NCBI RefSeq assembly: GCF_900101395.1
Contig: NZ_FMZO01000001.1
Coordinates: forward strand, 395,997-459,996
Direction: 5' to 3'
DNA: 64,000 bases
Origin: Niabella drilacis
GTDB taxonomy: Bacteria > Bacteroidota > Bacteroidia > Chitinophagales > Chitinophagaceae
Shown in pieces: positions 50,710 to 59,110 of the stretch; positions within the stretch are counted from its first letter, which is position 1; every line of letters begins with the position of its first letter. Made by a program: the position numbers and the translations under genes. The notes under the pieces are model-generated. The model was not told the DNA's origin and did no database searches. It saw only the letters and a program-made list of their open reading frames with translations.

Positions 50710-52658
50710 TAGGAGGCTTGCAGCGGAACGGAAAAGCGTAAACGAATGCCGGGCTGGATATTTGTGACCTCGAAGCCGCCCCCGGAGTTTTTCATGCGCT
50801 GCTGCATGTTTTGCAACCCGTTTCCACGGGCTGCCGGTGATGAAAATCCAACGCCATTATCCGCTATCTGCATAAGAAAACGGCTGTCTTCCCATTCAAA
50901 TAAAATGTGTACGGTAACGGCCCTGCTGTGCTTGTGAATATTATTGAGCGCCTCCTTCAGGCATAAGAATAAATTTCGGCGGGTGGTTACGGACATTAAC
51001 AGTTCCGATTGCTGCCCCTCTGTATCGATAACACAGTTGATATGGGCTTTCTTCAGGAAAAGTTCTGCATATGATGCAGCATACTGAACAAACTGTTCCG
51101 GACGATCATTGTGACTATCTAAGCTCCATAACATTTCACGCATGGAGCGGTTCATCTCAAAAGATGTTTGCAGCAGGTCCTCTACATCTTCCTGCATTGC
51201 CGGCTGTTCCCGGAGCTTCTGCTTTAAAAGCTCTGCCTGTAACTTTATAGCAGAAATACCCGCTCCGAGATCATCGTGCATGTCATGTGAAATGCGTTCC
51301 CGCTCTGTAATGATGTCCCGCTGCCGTTGTATCTCTGTCTCCAGCAATTTATTCTCCAGCTTTTTCTTTTCATTCTCCGCCTTCAGGGTATCAACAGATA
51401 CTCCATACAAAAACAGCAGGAAATCTGCAATAATGGCCACCTGCATAATGGCATACGAGAAGTTTCCGATTTTTATGGGTAAATGACCAATACCCAGAAT
51501 GCCTGCAATGAATGGTGCTGACATCTGAACAGCGCTAACAAGTAATATACTTACCCCGAGCCGGGCATATTTGTAAAAGGGAGATTTGAATTTCAACAGG
51601 TAGAGAAAAACCAAAAACGTAATAGCAAAATCGAAAACAGTGGCAAACTCTCTTATTACATGTGTGGCGGAAATGAGAAAAGGAGCATTATAATCGCCAA
51701 TACGCAGTATAAAATAAATAAGCCAGTACAGGCCTGCGTATTTTAAAAGAACGCCAGCCAGGCGATAGCTTTTATTAAAGGTAAGGTAGCTGTAAAAAAA
51801 CCAATAATAAAGGACCGGTTCCAGGCACCCCCAGAACTGCCGGTAAACGATGTTCTTCACTCCCGGCAGCATATTGTTTTCAAAATTGATAAACCCGTAT
51901 ATATTTAAGTAATAAAATATATACATAAAGTTTATTATTGTGAAAATGACAAGCGGCCGTTTAAACCGATTGTTTTTAGACCAGAAAACGCCGATAACGG
52001 CAAGACAAAAATGCACGCCAACGATCAGTAGGGTGAGGGCATTATAGGGGTCCTCATACCTGTTCTCAAATGAGGGTTTTGCTTTTAAAAAGGCCTGTTC
52101 ATTTAAAATTGAAAAGCCGGGAACAAATATGCCTCCCTCAAAATCCCTGACCTGCAATATATAGCGACGTTCTTTGTGGGGAGGGAGCCTGAAAACGATA
52201 TGCCGGTCTGTATTGGGGACGGACAGCTTACTTTGCATATGCGCGAACCCCGTTCCACCGGCATACCTGGGGGCACTGGTCATTTCGTAAAGGTATACTT
52301 CGGGTACAAACTCATCCTGCAGACTAACGTAGAATACGCTGTCCGCAGCACTGGTGTTGTGCAGGGAAAAGAATATAAAAACAGAGCGGGTGCCTTTTGC
52401 GATGTTTTTCAGGGAAGCGATTTGACTATATGTCAGTGTGCCGGCATGTTCCAGGTCTTCGGGTAAAAGATTTTTGTGCTTACTGATTTTATAATGAGCT
52501 TTTGAGGGGCTGAATTTTTGTATAGGGATAAATGTGGTATCCCAGGGCGATTGATGAGCGGCTCTAAGGGAAGGAGCGTGAAAGAGGAAACAGAGGAGCG
52601 CAATGAACCTTACGATACCCCTGAGCGGCAAAAAATGATGAAGGTCACAGTTCCTCAT
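50709..52658 (-). CDS. Sensor histidine kinase, 7TMR-DISM sensor, HisKA_3 type
   Basis: 649 residues. An N-terminal signal/anchor ('IVRFIALLCFLFHAPSLRAA') leads to an extracellular DISMED2-like beta domain (about 40-190; 'KGTRSVFIFFSLHNTSAADS', 'RYILQVRDFEGGIFVPGFS'), seven membrane helices (about 205-410), a coiled coil ('TLKAENEKKKLENKLLETEI') and the HisKA_3 dimerisation motif 'RISHDMHDDLGAGISAIKLQ' (about 450-470, phospho-His). The HATPase end has 'EALNNIHKHSRAV' and 'ADNGVGFSS'. It lies 19 bp after a NarL-type regulator and should phosphorylate it. Confidence 0.93.
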   Translation of the reverse strand: MRNCDLHHFLPLRGIVRFIALLCFLFHAPSLRAAHQSPWDTTFIPIQKFSPSKAHYKISKHKNLLPEDLEHAGTLTYSQIASLKNIAKGTRSVFIFFSLHNTSAADSVFYVSLQDEFVPEVYLYEMTSAPRYAGGTGFAHMQSKLSVPNTDRHIVFRLPPHKERRYILQVRDFEGGIFVPGFSILNEQAFLKAKPSFENRYEDPYNALTLLIVGVHFCLAVIGVFWSKNNRFKRPLVIFTIINFMYIFYYLNIYGFINFENNMLPGVKNIVYRQFWGCLEPVLYYWFFYSYLTFNKSYRLAGVLLKYAGLYWLIYFILRIGDYNAPFLISATHVIREFATVFDFAITFLVFLYLLKFKSPFYKYARLGVSILLVSAVQMSAPFIAGILGIGHLPIKIGNFSYAIMQVAIIADFLLFLYGVSVDTLKAENEKKKLENKLLETEIQRQRDIITERERISHDMHDDLGAGISAIKLQAELLKQKLREQPAMQEDVEDLLQTSFEMNRSMREMLWSLDSHNDRPEQFVQYAASYAELFLKKAHINCVIDTEGQQSELLMSVTTRRNLFLCLKEALNNIHKHSRAVTVHILFEWEDSRFLMQIADNGVGFSSPAARGNGLQNMQQRMKNSGGGFEVTNIQPGIRLRFSVPLQAS

Positions 52659-52677
52659 AGCGTCCGGAAATATGATG

Positions 52678-53310
52678 TTAATTAGACGACAATAGTTTAT
52701 TAATGGCTTCCACCTTATTATTCACCTGGAGCTTACGGTATATATTGCTTATATGTTTTTTTATGGTATCGATGCTTACAAATTTTTCGCTGGCAATTTC
52801 CTTGTACAAAAGACCTTTGGCAAGCAGGTGCAGCACTTCCGTTTCCGTTTCAGTAAGCAGCTCTGCAACAGTATTCCTGGTGTCCCTGTTTGCGCTGAAA
52901 TATTGCAGTATTTTTCTTGAAACGGTGGCCGTCATAGGGACTCCACCCAGGTGTACTTCTTTAACAGCGGCTATGATTTTTTCCATACTCTCTCCTTTAA
53001 GCAGGTAACCCGTGGCTCCGGCTTTTAATGCTTCGTAAATATGCTCGTCGTTTTCGAAACTGGTGCACATGATAAACTGGGTATGCAGTTTCTTTCCTGA
53101 AAGGCTTTGCAGTACCTGCGTTCCGGTAATGTCCGCCAGCCTGATATCCACAATAGCCACGTCTGCGTTCAGCACCGTAAGTTGTTCAATGGCTTCTGCT
53201 CCGTTAAAACATTGTGCAATACAAAATAACTCCGGATCATGATCTATAATCTTCTTTAGTGCATTGTTGTAGTGCACATCGTCTTCGATAATGATTACTG
53301 AAATTAACAT
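52678..53310 (-). CDS. NarL/LuxR-type response regulator
   Basis: 210 residues. Receiver domain: acidic pocket Glu9-Asp10-Asp11, phospho-Asp55 in 'VAIVDIRLADITG', 'MCTSFENDEHIYEALKAGAT' and Lys in 'GYLLKGES'. LuxR HTH at the C-terminus: 'LTETETEVLHLLAKGLLYKE', 'IASEKFVSIDTIKKHISNIY' and 'RKLQVNNKVEAINKLLSSN'. It is flanked by two HisKA_3 kinases on the same strand and is probably the output of one or both. A candidate binding site lies just ahead of it (53346-53366). Confidence 0.94.
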   Translation of the reverse strand: MLISVIIIEDDVHYNNALKKIIDHDPELFCIAQCFNGAEAIEQLTVLNADVAIVDIRLADITGTQVLQSLSGKKLHTQFIMCTSFENDEHIYEALKAGATGYLLKGESMEKIIAAVKEVHLGGVPMTATVSRKILQYFSANRDTRNTVAELLTETETEVLHLLAKGLLYKEIASEKFVSIDTIKKHISNIYRKLQVNNKVEAINKLLSSN

Positions 53311-53345
53311 TTTGCCAAAGTTATTTTTTTGTAGTGGTGCGGGGA

Positions 53346-53366
53346 ATTACCCAAAAGGGTGATTTT
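53346..53366. promoter_or_regulatory. Candidate operator, copy 2
   Basis: ATTACCCAAAAGGGTGATTT, an inverted repeat ACCC-N4-GGGT, 36 bp upstream of the response-regulator start and 7 bp past the end of the upstream kinase. Second copy at 50689. Confidence 0.55.
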
Positions 53367-53372
53367 GAATCC

Positions 53373-54695
53373 TTAAACCGGAAGCGTATAACGCAAATGT
53401 GTTCCTGCTGAGGCGGGGAGCAATTCAAACGACCCTCCCAGATTGATCATCCGCTGCCGCATATTATGCAGCCCGCTTCCGGTTTGCCTCATTGCATCCA
53501 GGCCAATGCCATCATCTTTTATTTCGATCCAAAGCAGCTTCTCCTTTTGAATCACAGCAATAAAAACATGAGATGCATGGCTATGTTTATAAATATTATT
53601 TATCGCTTCTTTTATACAAAAAACCAATTCCCGGAGGGCATGCCTGCTGATCACTGTATCCTTGTTTTCAAGATCCAGCTGGTACTGCAGCTGTATGGGG
53701 GTCTTGTGCAGGAATGTTTTTGCCTGGATCAGGGCCTGGTTTGCAAAACTATCGATGCTTTCCCTCCCGCTTGTTAATTCCGACATCATTTGCCGCATGG
53801 AAATGCTCATGTCCTCAGATGTGTGTAGCAGCTCATCGATGTCATTGTGGATCGGACCATTTTTCCCTATTTTGCTTTTTAACAGTTCTGCCTGCAATTT
53901 TAATGCGGATATCCCCGCACCTATACCATCGTGCATATCGCGGGAAATGCGTTCACGCTCCGCGATAATGTCCTTTTGCAATTGAACTTCTTTTTGCAAC
54001 AGCTTGGTCTGGAGCTTCAGTTTCTCCTTTTCAACTTCCTGTTCCCGGTTCAGGATGGCAAGGAAAAAGAAGCAGAAGCCCCCGGATATTTCAATTTGCC
54101 GGATCATTGTTTCTGTAAGTCCGATATCGGCTAAAGGGTAAAAATTTTCGCCGCAATAAGTGGCCAATGCCAATAGACTTATGAATAGCAGCCCGTAGAG
54201 GACCAGCCTTTCATAATAATTTGTTTTTCGCCAAAGGTAAAATATCAGCAAAAGCAAAATGGCAATATCCAGGTACATGAACCCGCCCCTGTACCATTCA
54301 TGAAGGAATGATAGGGGGCCGCTGGCAACCAGCCGCGCCAATACCCCGCCGCACATGTATACAATCCCGGTGTACAATGCATATCGCAAATAGCTGCGGG
54401 GGGGAGGGTTTAAAAAGCTTAACTCGAATAAATAAAAAAACAACACAACCCCTTTTTGCACCAGGCTGTTGGTAAGCGAAAAGAACGCGGGGTTCAGCTG
54501 CTGTTTAATATAAGGCTGTATCAATACCAGGTGGGCGCTAAAACAAAGCGACACCAGCGCTAGGTATAAATAGTATCGCCCTCTTTTTTTCTGTGAAAAA
54601 CTAAACAGGCAATAAACAGCAAAGCATACATTGAAGCCTGTTGTCAGCAGTGGTATATAGTCGCTTGATTGCAGCATAGCTTTGTTTACCGTCAT
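53373..54695 (-). CDS. Sensor histidine kinase, membrane-sensing, HisKA_3 type
   Basis: 440 residues. About six membrane helices in residues 10-215 form an intramembrane sensor with no large outer domain; a coiled coil follows ('KEKLKLQTKLLQKEVQLQKD'). The HisKA_3 box is 'RISRDMHDGIGAGISALKLQ' (about 247-266), and the HATPase has 'CIKEAINNIYKHSHASHVF' and 'IKDDGIGLDAMRQTGSGLHN'. It shares clear similarity with the kinase downstream in the cytoplasmic half. First gene of a probable three-gene unit. Confidence 0.92.
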   Translation of the reverse strand: MTVNKAMLQSSDYIPLLTTGFNVCFAVYCLFSFSQKKRGRYYLYLALVSLCFSAHLVLIQPYIKQQLNPAFFSLTNSLVQKGVVLFFYLFELSFLNPPPRSYLRYALYTGIVYMCGGVLARLVASGPLSFLHEWYRGGFMYLDIAILLLLIFYLWRKTNYYERLVLYGLLFISLLALATYCGENFYPLADIGLTETMIRQIEISGGFCFFFLAILNREQEVEKEKLKLQTKLLQKEVQLQKDIIAERERISRDMHDGIGAGISALKLQAELLKSKIGKNGPIHNDIDELLHTSEDMSISMRQMMSELTSGRESIDSFANQALIQAKTFLHKTPIQLQYQLDLENKDTVISRHALRELVFCIKEAINNIYKHSHASHVFIAVIQKEKLLWIEIKDDGIGLDAMRQTGSGLHNMRQRMINLGGSFELLPASAGTHLRYTLPV

Positions 54696-55122
54696 TTATT
54701 TAAAGCCGGCGATTCAATTACTAAGTTAAGTTTTTTATCTCTTTTTTCAAATGGTCTTATAGCCGTATTATAACAGGGTTGAGTCCGTTTCAGGTGTGCA
54801 AATGAACGCCCCAATTGTACCCGGATTTCCAGGATGGAAGACTGATTTTCGATAGGCGCACGCCCAATTGCAGCAAAAAAATATACGGATAGTATAGGAG
54901 GTGTCTGGCGCTCCTTTCATCGCGCATCGCAAAAGGCATATTTTGCCTGCAACAATTCGGAATGCATTCTTTGGATTTTGAAAAAAATGTTTTGATACTT
55001 TTGCCCCGTTGTATGGGACGCGCAAAGATGCAGGCATATATATATGTTTCTTTTTTGGTATGATCCTTGACAATCTTGTTACAGTTTTTTGATCTTATAA
55101 TCTTTTTTTTAAAAAATAGTGC
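54696..55122. other. Gene-free stretch between kinase and rlmH
   Basis: A divergent control region of 427 bp. Minus-strand frames of 100-200 codons that run into rlmH are shadows of rlmH and lack family features. No structured RNA was recognised. Confidence 0.5.
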
Positions 55123-55596
55123 ATGAAAATTGCTTTTTGGGCGCTGGGAAAGCATCATGAAGGGTATGTAAAGGAAGGAGTGGAAGCATTTTCCGGCCGT
55201 ATCGGGAATTATTTCCGGCTGGAGTGGGAGCTGATCCCGGCACCCAGGGATGCAGCACATCTTGCACCGAGGGAGCTGAAGAAGAAGGAGGCGGAGAGCA
55301 TCCTGCCCAAAATTGCGAAGGAGGATTATCTCGTAGCCCTGGAAGAGCGCGGGCGCCAGCTGACCTCGGAGGGATTGGCCACCTTCCTGCAAAGCCGCGC
55401 CAATGCCGGCACACGGCGGATTATTTTTCTGATCGGGGGCGCTTATGGATTGGATGAAACGGTGTTGCGGCGGGCCAATACTTTATGGAGCCTGTCACAA
55501 CTGGTTTTCCCGCATCAGCTGGTGCGCCTGATCCTTGCGGAGCAGGTATACCGGGCCTGTACCATTATGAAAAATGAAAAATATCATCATTCATAA
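55123..55596 (+). CDS. rlmH: 23S rRNA pseudouridine-1915 N3-methyltransferase
   Basis: 157 residues, standard SPOUT methyltransferase RlmH. 'MKIAFWALGKHHEGYVKEGV' opens, 'LVALEERGRQLTSEGLATFL' is the central block, and the trefoil-knot SAM site is 'IIFLIGGAYGLDETVLRRAN' with 'LSQLVFPHQLVRLILAEQVY' and 'RACTIMKNEKYHH' at the end. It methylates the pseudouridine at position 1915 of helix 69. Well conserved. Confidence 0.96.
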   Translation: MKIAFWALGKHHEGYVKEGVEAFSGRIGNYFRLEWELIPAPRDAAHLAPRELKKKEAESILPKIAKEDYLVALEERGRQLTSEGLATFLQSRANAGTRRIIFLIGGAYGLDETVLRRANTLWSLSQLVFPHQLVRLILAEQVYRACTIMKNEKYHHS

Positions 55597-55652
55597 ATCA
55601 GAAACCGGCGGTGATATTTGAGAAATGAGAAAATTGTCGCTATTTTTAGCCG

Positions 55653-56297
55653 ATGGAAATATCCGTTACACTTATTATCACCATTATTACTGTGGCTGTT
55701 TCGCTGTGGGGATTCAGCAATCCGAAAGTGATTGACAATCTCATCTTTTTTGGGCCTGCCATTTCCCGGAACCGTCAATACTACCGGTTTCTGACACATG
55801 GGCTGATCCATGCGGACCTCATGCACCTGGCGTTTAATATGATCGCCCTGTATACCTTTGGAGCGTTCCTGGAATCTCCGGCCTTGTTTGGCAACCCGGC
55901 TGTTTTCGGGGCCGATGCCCGGCTTTATTTTGCGGGTTTATATATCGGGGGACTGATCATTGCGAGTGTGCCGGACTATTTTAAACACAGGGATGATTAT
56001 GCCTTCAGGAGCCTTGGCGCTTCCGGCGCCATATCCTCGGTTATTTTTGCGGGGATCCTGTTGTATCCGGCGCTTCCCATCCGTTTTATATTCCTTCCGA
56101 TTGATATTCCGGGCTGGATCTTTGGGGGGCTCTATCTTTTGATATCGGCGTATTTGGACCGCCAGGGCGGCGGACGCATTAATCACGGCGCTCATTTATG
56201 GGGGGCTGTTTTTGGGATCGTTTTTATTATCGTATTTGTAAGCCTGAAAGGGGAGTTCAACGTTTTTGAAAATTTTATCCGCCATATCAGGGGGTGA
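55653..56297 (+). CDS. Rhomboid family intramembrane serine protease
   Basis: 214 residues, six membrane helices. 'HGLIHADLMHLAFNMIALYT' (residues 49-68) is helix 2, the nucleophile Ser124 is in 'LGASGAISSVIFAG', and the catalytic His is in 'NHGAHLWGAVFGIV' (His181, with the following GxxxG). The core catalytic dyad is intact. It cleaves membrane proteins within the bilayer; substrates are unknown. It begins 56 bp after rlmH, likely co-transcribed. Confidence 0.92.
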   Translation: MEISVTLIITIITVAVSLWGFSNPKVIDNLIFFGPAISRNRQYYRFLTHGLIHADLMHLAFNMIALYTFGAFLESPALFGNPAVFGADARLYFAGLYIGGLIIASVPDYFKHRDDYAFRSLGASGAISSVIFAGILLYPALPIRFIFLPIDIPGWIFGGLYLLISAYLDRQGGGRINHGAHLWGAVFGIVFIIVFVSLKGEFNVFENFIRHIRG

Positions 56298-56429
56298 TTT
56301 TTTTTAGACCCGGTACCCGGTTCCCTGTATCGAATCCCTGCAGAGGATTATTACAGGTTCCATGTTTACGTTCAACATTTCAGGGAGATTCCGGTTGTCG
56401 TTTATGTACCATTGTCTATTGACCATTCA

Positions 56430-58343
56430 TTATTGCCTCTTGCCGGCACCGGAAATTTCACTGCTGACAATGAGTATCGGGATCTTTAGACGGTGACGTA
56501 CATTGTTGATGGTACTCCCGTATATAAAGTCCTTCAGTCCCTTATGACCATGGGCGCCCATCACCAGCAGACCGGCCTGGTGGCTGATCACGATTTTGGG
56601 GATCTCCCGGGAGGGAATGCCATAGCCCAGTTCCCATACCACTTTGTGCCCTTTTTGCCGGATCTGTTTGGCATACCCATCCAGGTAGGCCTTATCCGTT
56701 TTGGATTCCTCATCCTTGATCTCCCTGTTGATAAAACGTGCGGCCACGCTTTCCACTACGTGTATCAATACAAATTTTGTCTGGTTATTTCCCTGTTGCA
56801 ATGCCTGGGTAATGAGGGCACTGTCGCTTTTGCCAAAGTCTACGGCGATCGCAATGGTTGGGTAGTTATTAATGCCTTCCGGAAGATCCAGCGGTGCCGG
56901 TTCCGGATGAACGGGAGAAAAGCTGGTCTTTAAACGTTTTTTGCTGAATGGATAGAGGATCGTATAACCTAAAAGCACAAGGACTCCTACGCCTGCGAGG
57001 ATGATCAGTACCTTCCAGCTCCAGGATGCGGTGGTGGCAAAATAACCGGTAACCGCATCAGCCACCATGCGGCCATTTAAATAAATGAGTACTGCAGTAA
57101 TGATCCAGGCAAATAATTTGGTGAGTGGTTTGATCGCAAAAATGCCCATGCTGCTCCGGTCACTTACAAAATGAATAAGGGGTATAATGGCAAATCCCAG
57201 TTGCATGCTCAATACAACCTGGCTGAAGATCAATAGTTGATCTACTTCGTTTTCGCCGTACAAACCGATAACCAGTACCGCCGGAACAATGGCGATCAGT
57301 CTTGTCAGCAACCGCCGCATAAGCGGGTTGATCCGGAGTTTTAAGTATCCTTCCATGATGATCTGGCCGGCAAGGGTGCCGGTTACGGTGCTGCTTTGGC
57401 CGGCTGCTATCAATGCAATGGCAAACAGCTTGGATGCAAAGTCACTGCCGAGATGGCTGGGCAACAGTTCGTAGGCCTGCCGGATCTCGGCAACATCCGT
57501 TCTCCCGGTTTTAAAGAAAATAGTGGCGGCCAGCACCAGGATGGCGGCATTAACGAGGAAGGCCATATTCAGCGCTATGGCACTGTCCCAGAAATTGTAT
57601 TTTAGCGCTTTCCGGATCCCTTCTTCGGTGTTCTTAAATTTCCGGGTCTGCACCAGGGCCGAGTGGAGGTAAAGATTATGCGGCATTACAGTGGCGCCGA
57701 TGATGCCAATGGCGATGTACAAAGCTGCGTCATTCTGCAGCCGGGGCACAAAACCAGTGGCCATTTCCCGGGGATCGGGAGCGGCAATCAGGATCTGTAC
57801 GAGGAACGACATGCCGATGATAAAGATCAGCCCGATAACAAATGCTTCCAGTTTGCGCATCCCAAACCGTTGCAGCAGCATCAGCAGAAAGGTATCCAGC
57901 ACGGTAATGAGCACGCCATAGATCAATGGCATGCCGGTAAGCAGTTGCAGGCCAATGGCCATTCCCAGTACTTCGGCAAGATCTGTGGCTGCAATGGCTA
58001 TTTCTGCCAGCAGGTAAAGAATAAAATTAACCCCCCTGGGGTACGCCTCCCGGTTGGCCTGGGCCAGGTCTTTATGCCGCACAATTCCCAGCCGCGCCGA
58101 AAGGCTCTGGAGCAAAAGGGCCATCAGGTTGCTCATCAGCAGCACCCATAGCAAACTATAACCAAACTGGCTGCCACCGGCCAGGTCCGTGGCCCAGTTC
58201 CCCGGATCCATATAGCCCACGCTGACCAGGTAGGCCGGTCCAAAAAAGGAAAGGATGCGCCGCCATTTGGGTTTATTGACCTGGGTGGTGTCTACAGACT
58301 GATGTACTTCGCTCAGTGATATATCGGAATGATGCCTATTCAT
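56430..58343 (-). CDS. mntH: Nramp divalent-metal transporter fused to a UspA domain
   Basis: 637 residues. The Nramp part (about 25-465) has 'YLVSVGYMDPGNWATDLAGG' with the DPGN metal motif (about residues 46-49), 'ATVMPHNLYLHSALVQTRK' (MPH motif) and 'GQSSTVTGTLAGQIIMEGY'. A Pro-rich linker leads to a C-terminal UspA-like domain (about 495-637): 'IAIAVDFGKSDSALITQALQ', 'LLVMGAHGHKGLKDFIYGST' and 'NNVRHRLKIPILIVSS' with the G-2x-G-9x-G(S/T) ATP pattern. A manganese (proton-coupled) importer is inferred from family and from its DtxR/MntR neighbour, which overlaps the start by 8 bp. Whether the Usp part senses ATP is unknown. Confidence 0.92.
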   Translation of the reverse strand: MNRHHSDISLSEVHQSVDTTQVNKPKWRRILSFFGPAYLVSVGYMDPGNWATDLAGGSQFGYSLLWVLLMSNLMALLLQSLSARLGIVRHKDLAQANREAYPRGVNFILYLLAEIAIAATDLAEVLGMAIGLQLLTGMPLIYGVLITVLDTFLLMLLQRFGMRKLEAFVIGLIFIIGMSFLVQILIAAPDPREMATGFVPRLQNDAALYIAIGIIGATVMPHNLYLHSALVQTRKFKNTEEGIRKALKYNFWDSAIALNMAFLVNAAILVLAATIFFKTGRTDVAEIRQAYELLPSHLGSDFASKLFAIALIAAGQSSTVTGTLAGQIIMEGYLKLRINPLMRRLLTRLIAIVPAVLVIGLYGENEVDQLLIFSQVVLSMQLGFAIIPLIHFVSDRSSMGIFAIKPLTKLFAWIITAVLIYLNGRMVADAVTGYFATTASWSWKVLIILAGVGVLVLLGYTILYPFSKKRLKTSFSPVHPEPAPLDLPEGINNYPTIAIAVDFGKSDSALITQALQQGNNQTKFVLIHVVESVAARFINREIKDEESKTDKAYLDGYAKQIRQKGHKVVWELGYGIPSREIPKIVISHQAGLLVMGAHGHKGLKDFIYGSTINNVRHRLKIPILIVSSEISGAGKRQ

Positions 58344-59004
58344 GATCCTTTACTAAAATATTTTGCGATAACTCTTTTGAGATCTGGGTAATACTCTTAC
58401 TGCCCGTTTTTATTTCAAGCGACTGGTCGTAGGTGAAGCGTTTGCGGACTTCCAGCAGCGTACCGATCCGGATGTTCTTGTCACTCAGCAGTTCCAGGAT
58501 ATGGGCCGACTGGTCACCGATCTGTACCACTTCCACCGGCAGGTGGAGGGGGATCTCCGATAAAAGCTTATTCTGCTGCTGAACGATATGCCCTTTTTCG
58601 TCCGGTATCGGGTCCCCATGCGGATCAAAGCGGGGGTATCCCAGAAAAGCATCCAGTTTGTCGATAAGACTGGTGCTGCCTACATGTTCCAGCTCTTCCG
58701 CAATATCATGGACCTCATCCCAGCTGAATCCCAGTTTCTTCGACAGGAAATACTCCCAGAGCCGGTGCCGGCGGATGATCATCAGGGCGCCTTTCCGGCC
58801 GGCTTCCGTGAGGTTGCAGCCGTAATAGGCTTTATAATGAACCATTTTTTTCTGCTTAAGCTTTTTGAGCATATCCGTTACAGAAGCTGCTGCCGTTTTC
58901 AGCAATTCCGACAGGTCATTGGTGCTTACCGGTTTCCCGTCCTGCTCCAGGTGGTAAATGGCTTTTATATAGTTTTCTTCCGTATGCGAAAGATTTAATA
59001 GCAT
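58336..59004 (-). CDS. mntR: DtxR/MntR-type metal-dependent repressor
   Basis: 222 residues. N-terminal winged HTH: 'SHTEENYIKAIYHLEQDGKP', 'VSTNDLSELLKTAAASVTDM' and 'LKKLKQKKMVHYKAYYGCNL'. The middle dimerisation/metal region has 'LIIRRHRLWEYFLSKKLGFS', 'EVHDIAEELEHVGSTSLIDK' (metal-ligand Glu/His). A C-terminal FeoA/SH3-like domain starts near 160 ('KNIRIGTLLEVRKRFTYDQS'). It overlaps mntH, and its start codon lies within a palindromic TCTAAA cluster, so autorepression by metal is likely. Confidence 0.93.
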   Translation of the reverse strand: MLLNLSHTEENYIKAIYHLEQDGKPVSTNDLSELLKTAAASVTDMLKKLKQKKMVHYKAYYGCNLTEAGRKGALMIIRRHRLWEYFLSKKLGFSWDEVHDIAEELEHVGSTSLIDKLDAFLGYPRFDPHGDPIPDEKGHIVQQQNKLLSEIPLHLPVEVVQIGDQSAHILELLSDKNIRIGTLLEVRKRFTYDQSLEIKTGSKSITQISKELSQNILVKDHE

Positions 59005-59031
59005 CTAAATAAAAATTTAGACAAATCTAAA
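59003..59031. promoter_or_regulatory. MntR/DtxR operator candidate
   Basis: Three half-sites in 29 bp: TCTAAAT-AAAA-ATTTAGA (perfect 7-bp inverted repeat) overlaps TTTAGA-CAAA-TCTAAA (perfect 6-bp inverted repeat). The cluster touches the mntR ATG. Form and place match DtxR/MntR boxes of the TTTAGnnnnnnCTAAA type. Confidence 0.75.
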
Positions 59032-59110
59032 AAATATATTATAACCGGCTAAAATTATTTTTTGCGCAGATGCACCGGATTTTGTTTATTTTGTTGTATA
59101 ATATTGATGT

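Noticed and set aside
54790..55392. 200-codon minus-strand frame across the rlmH start
   Set aside because: Overlaps the conserved N-terminal half of rlmH and has no recognisable protein features.
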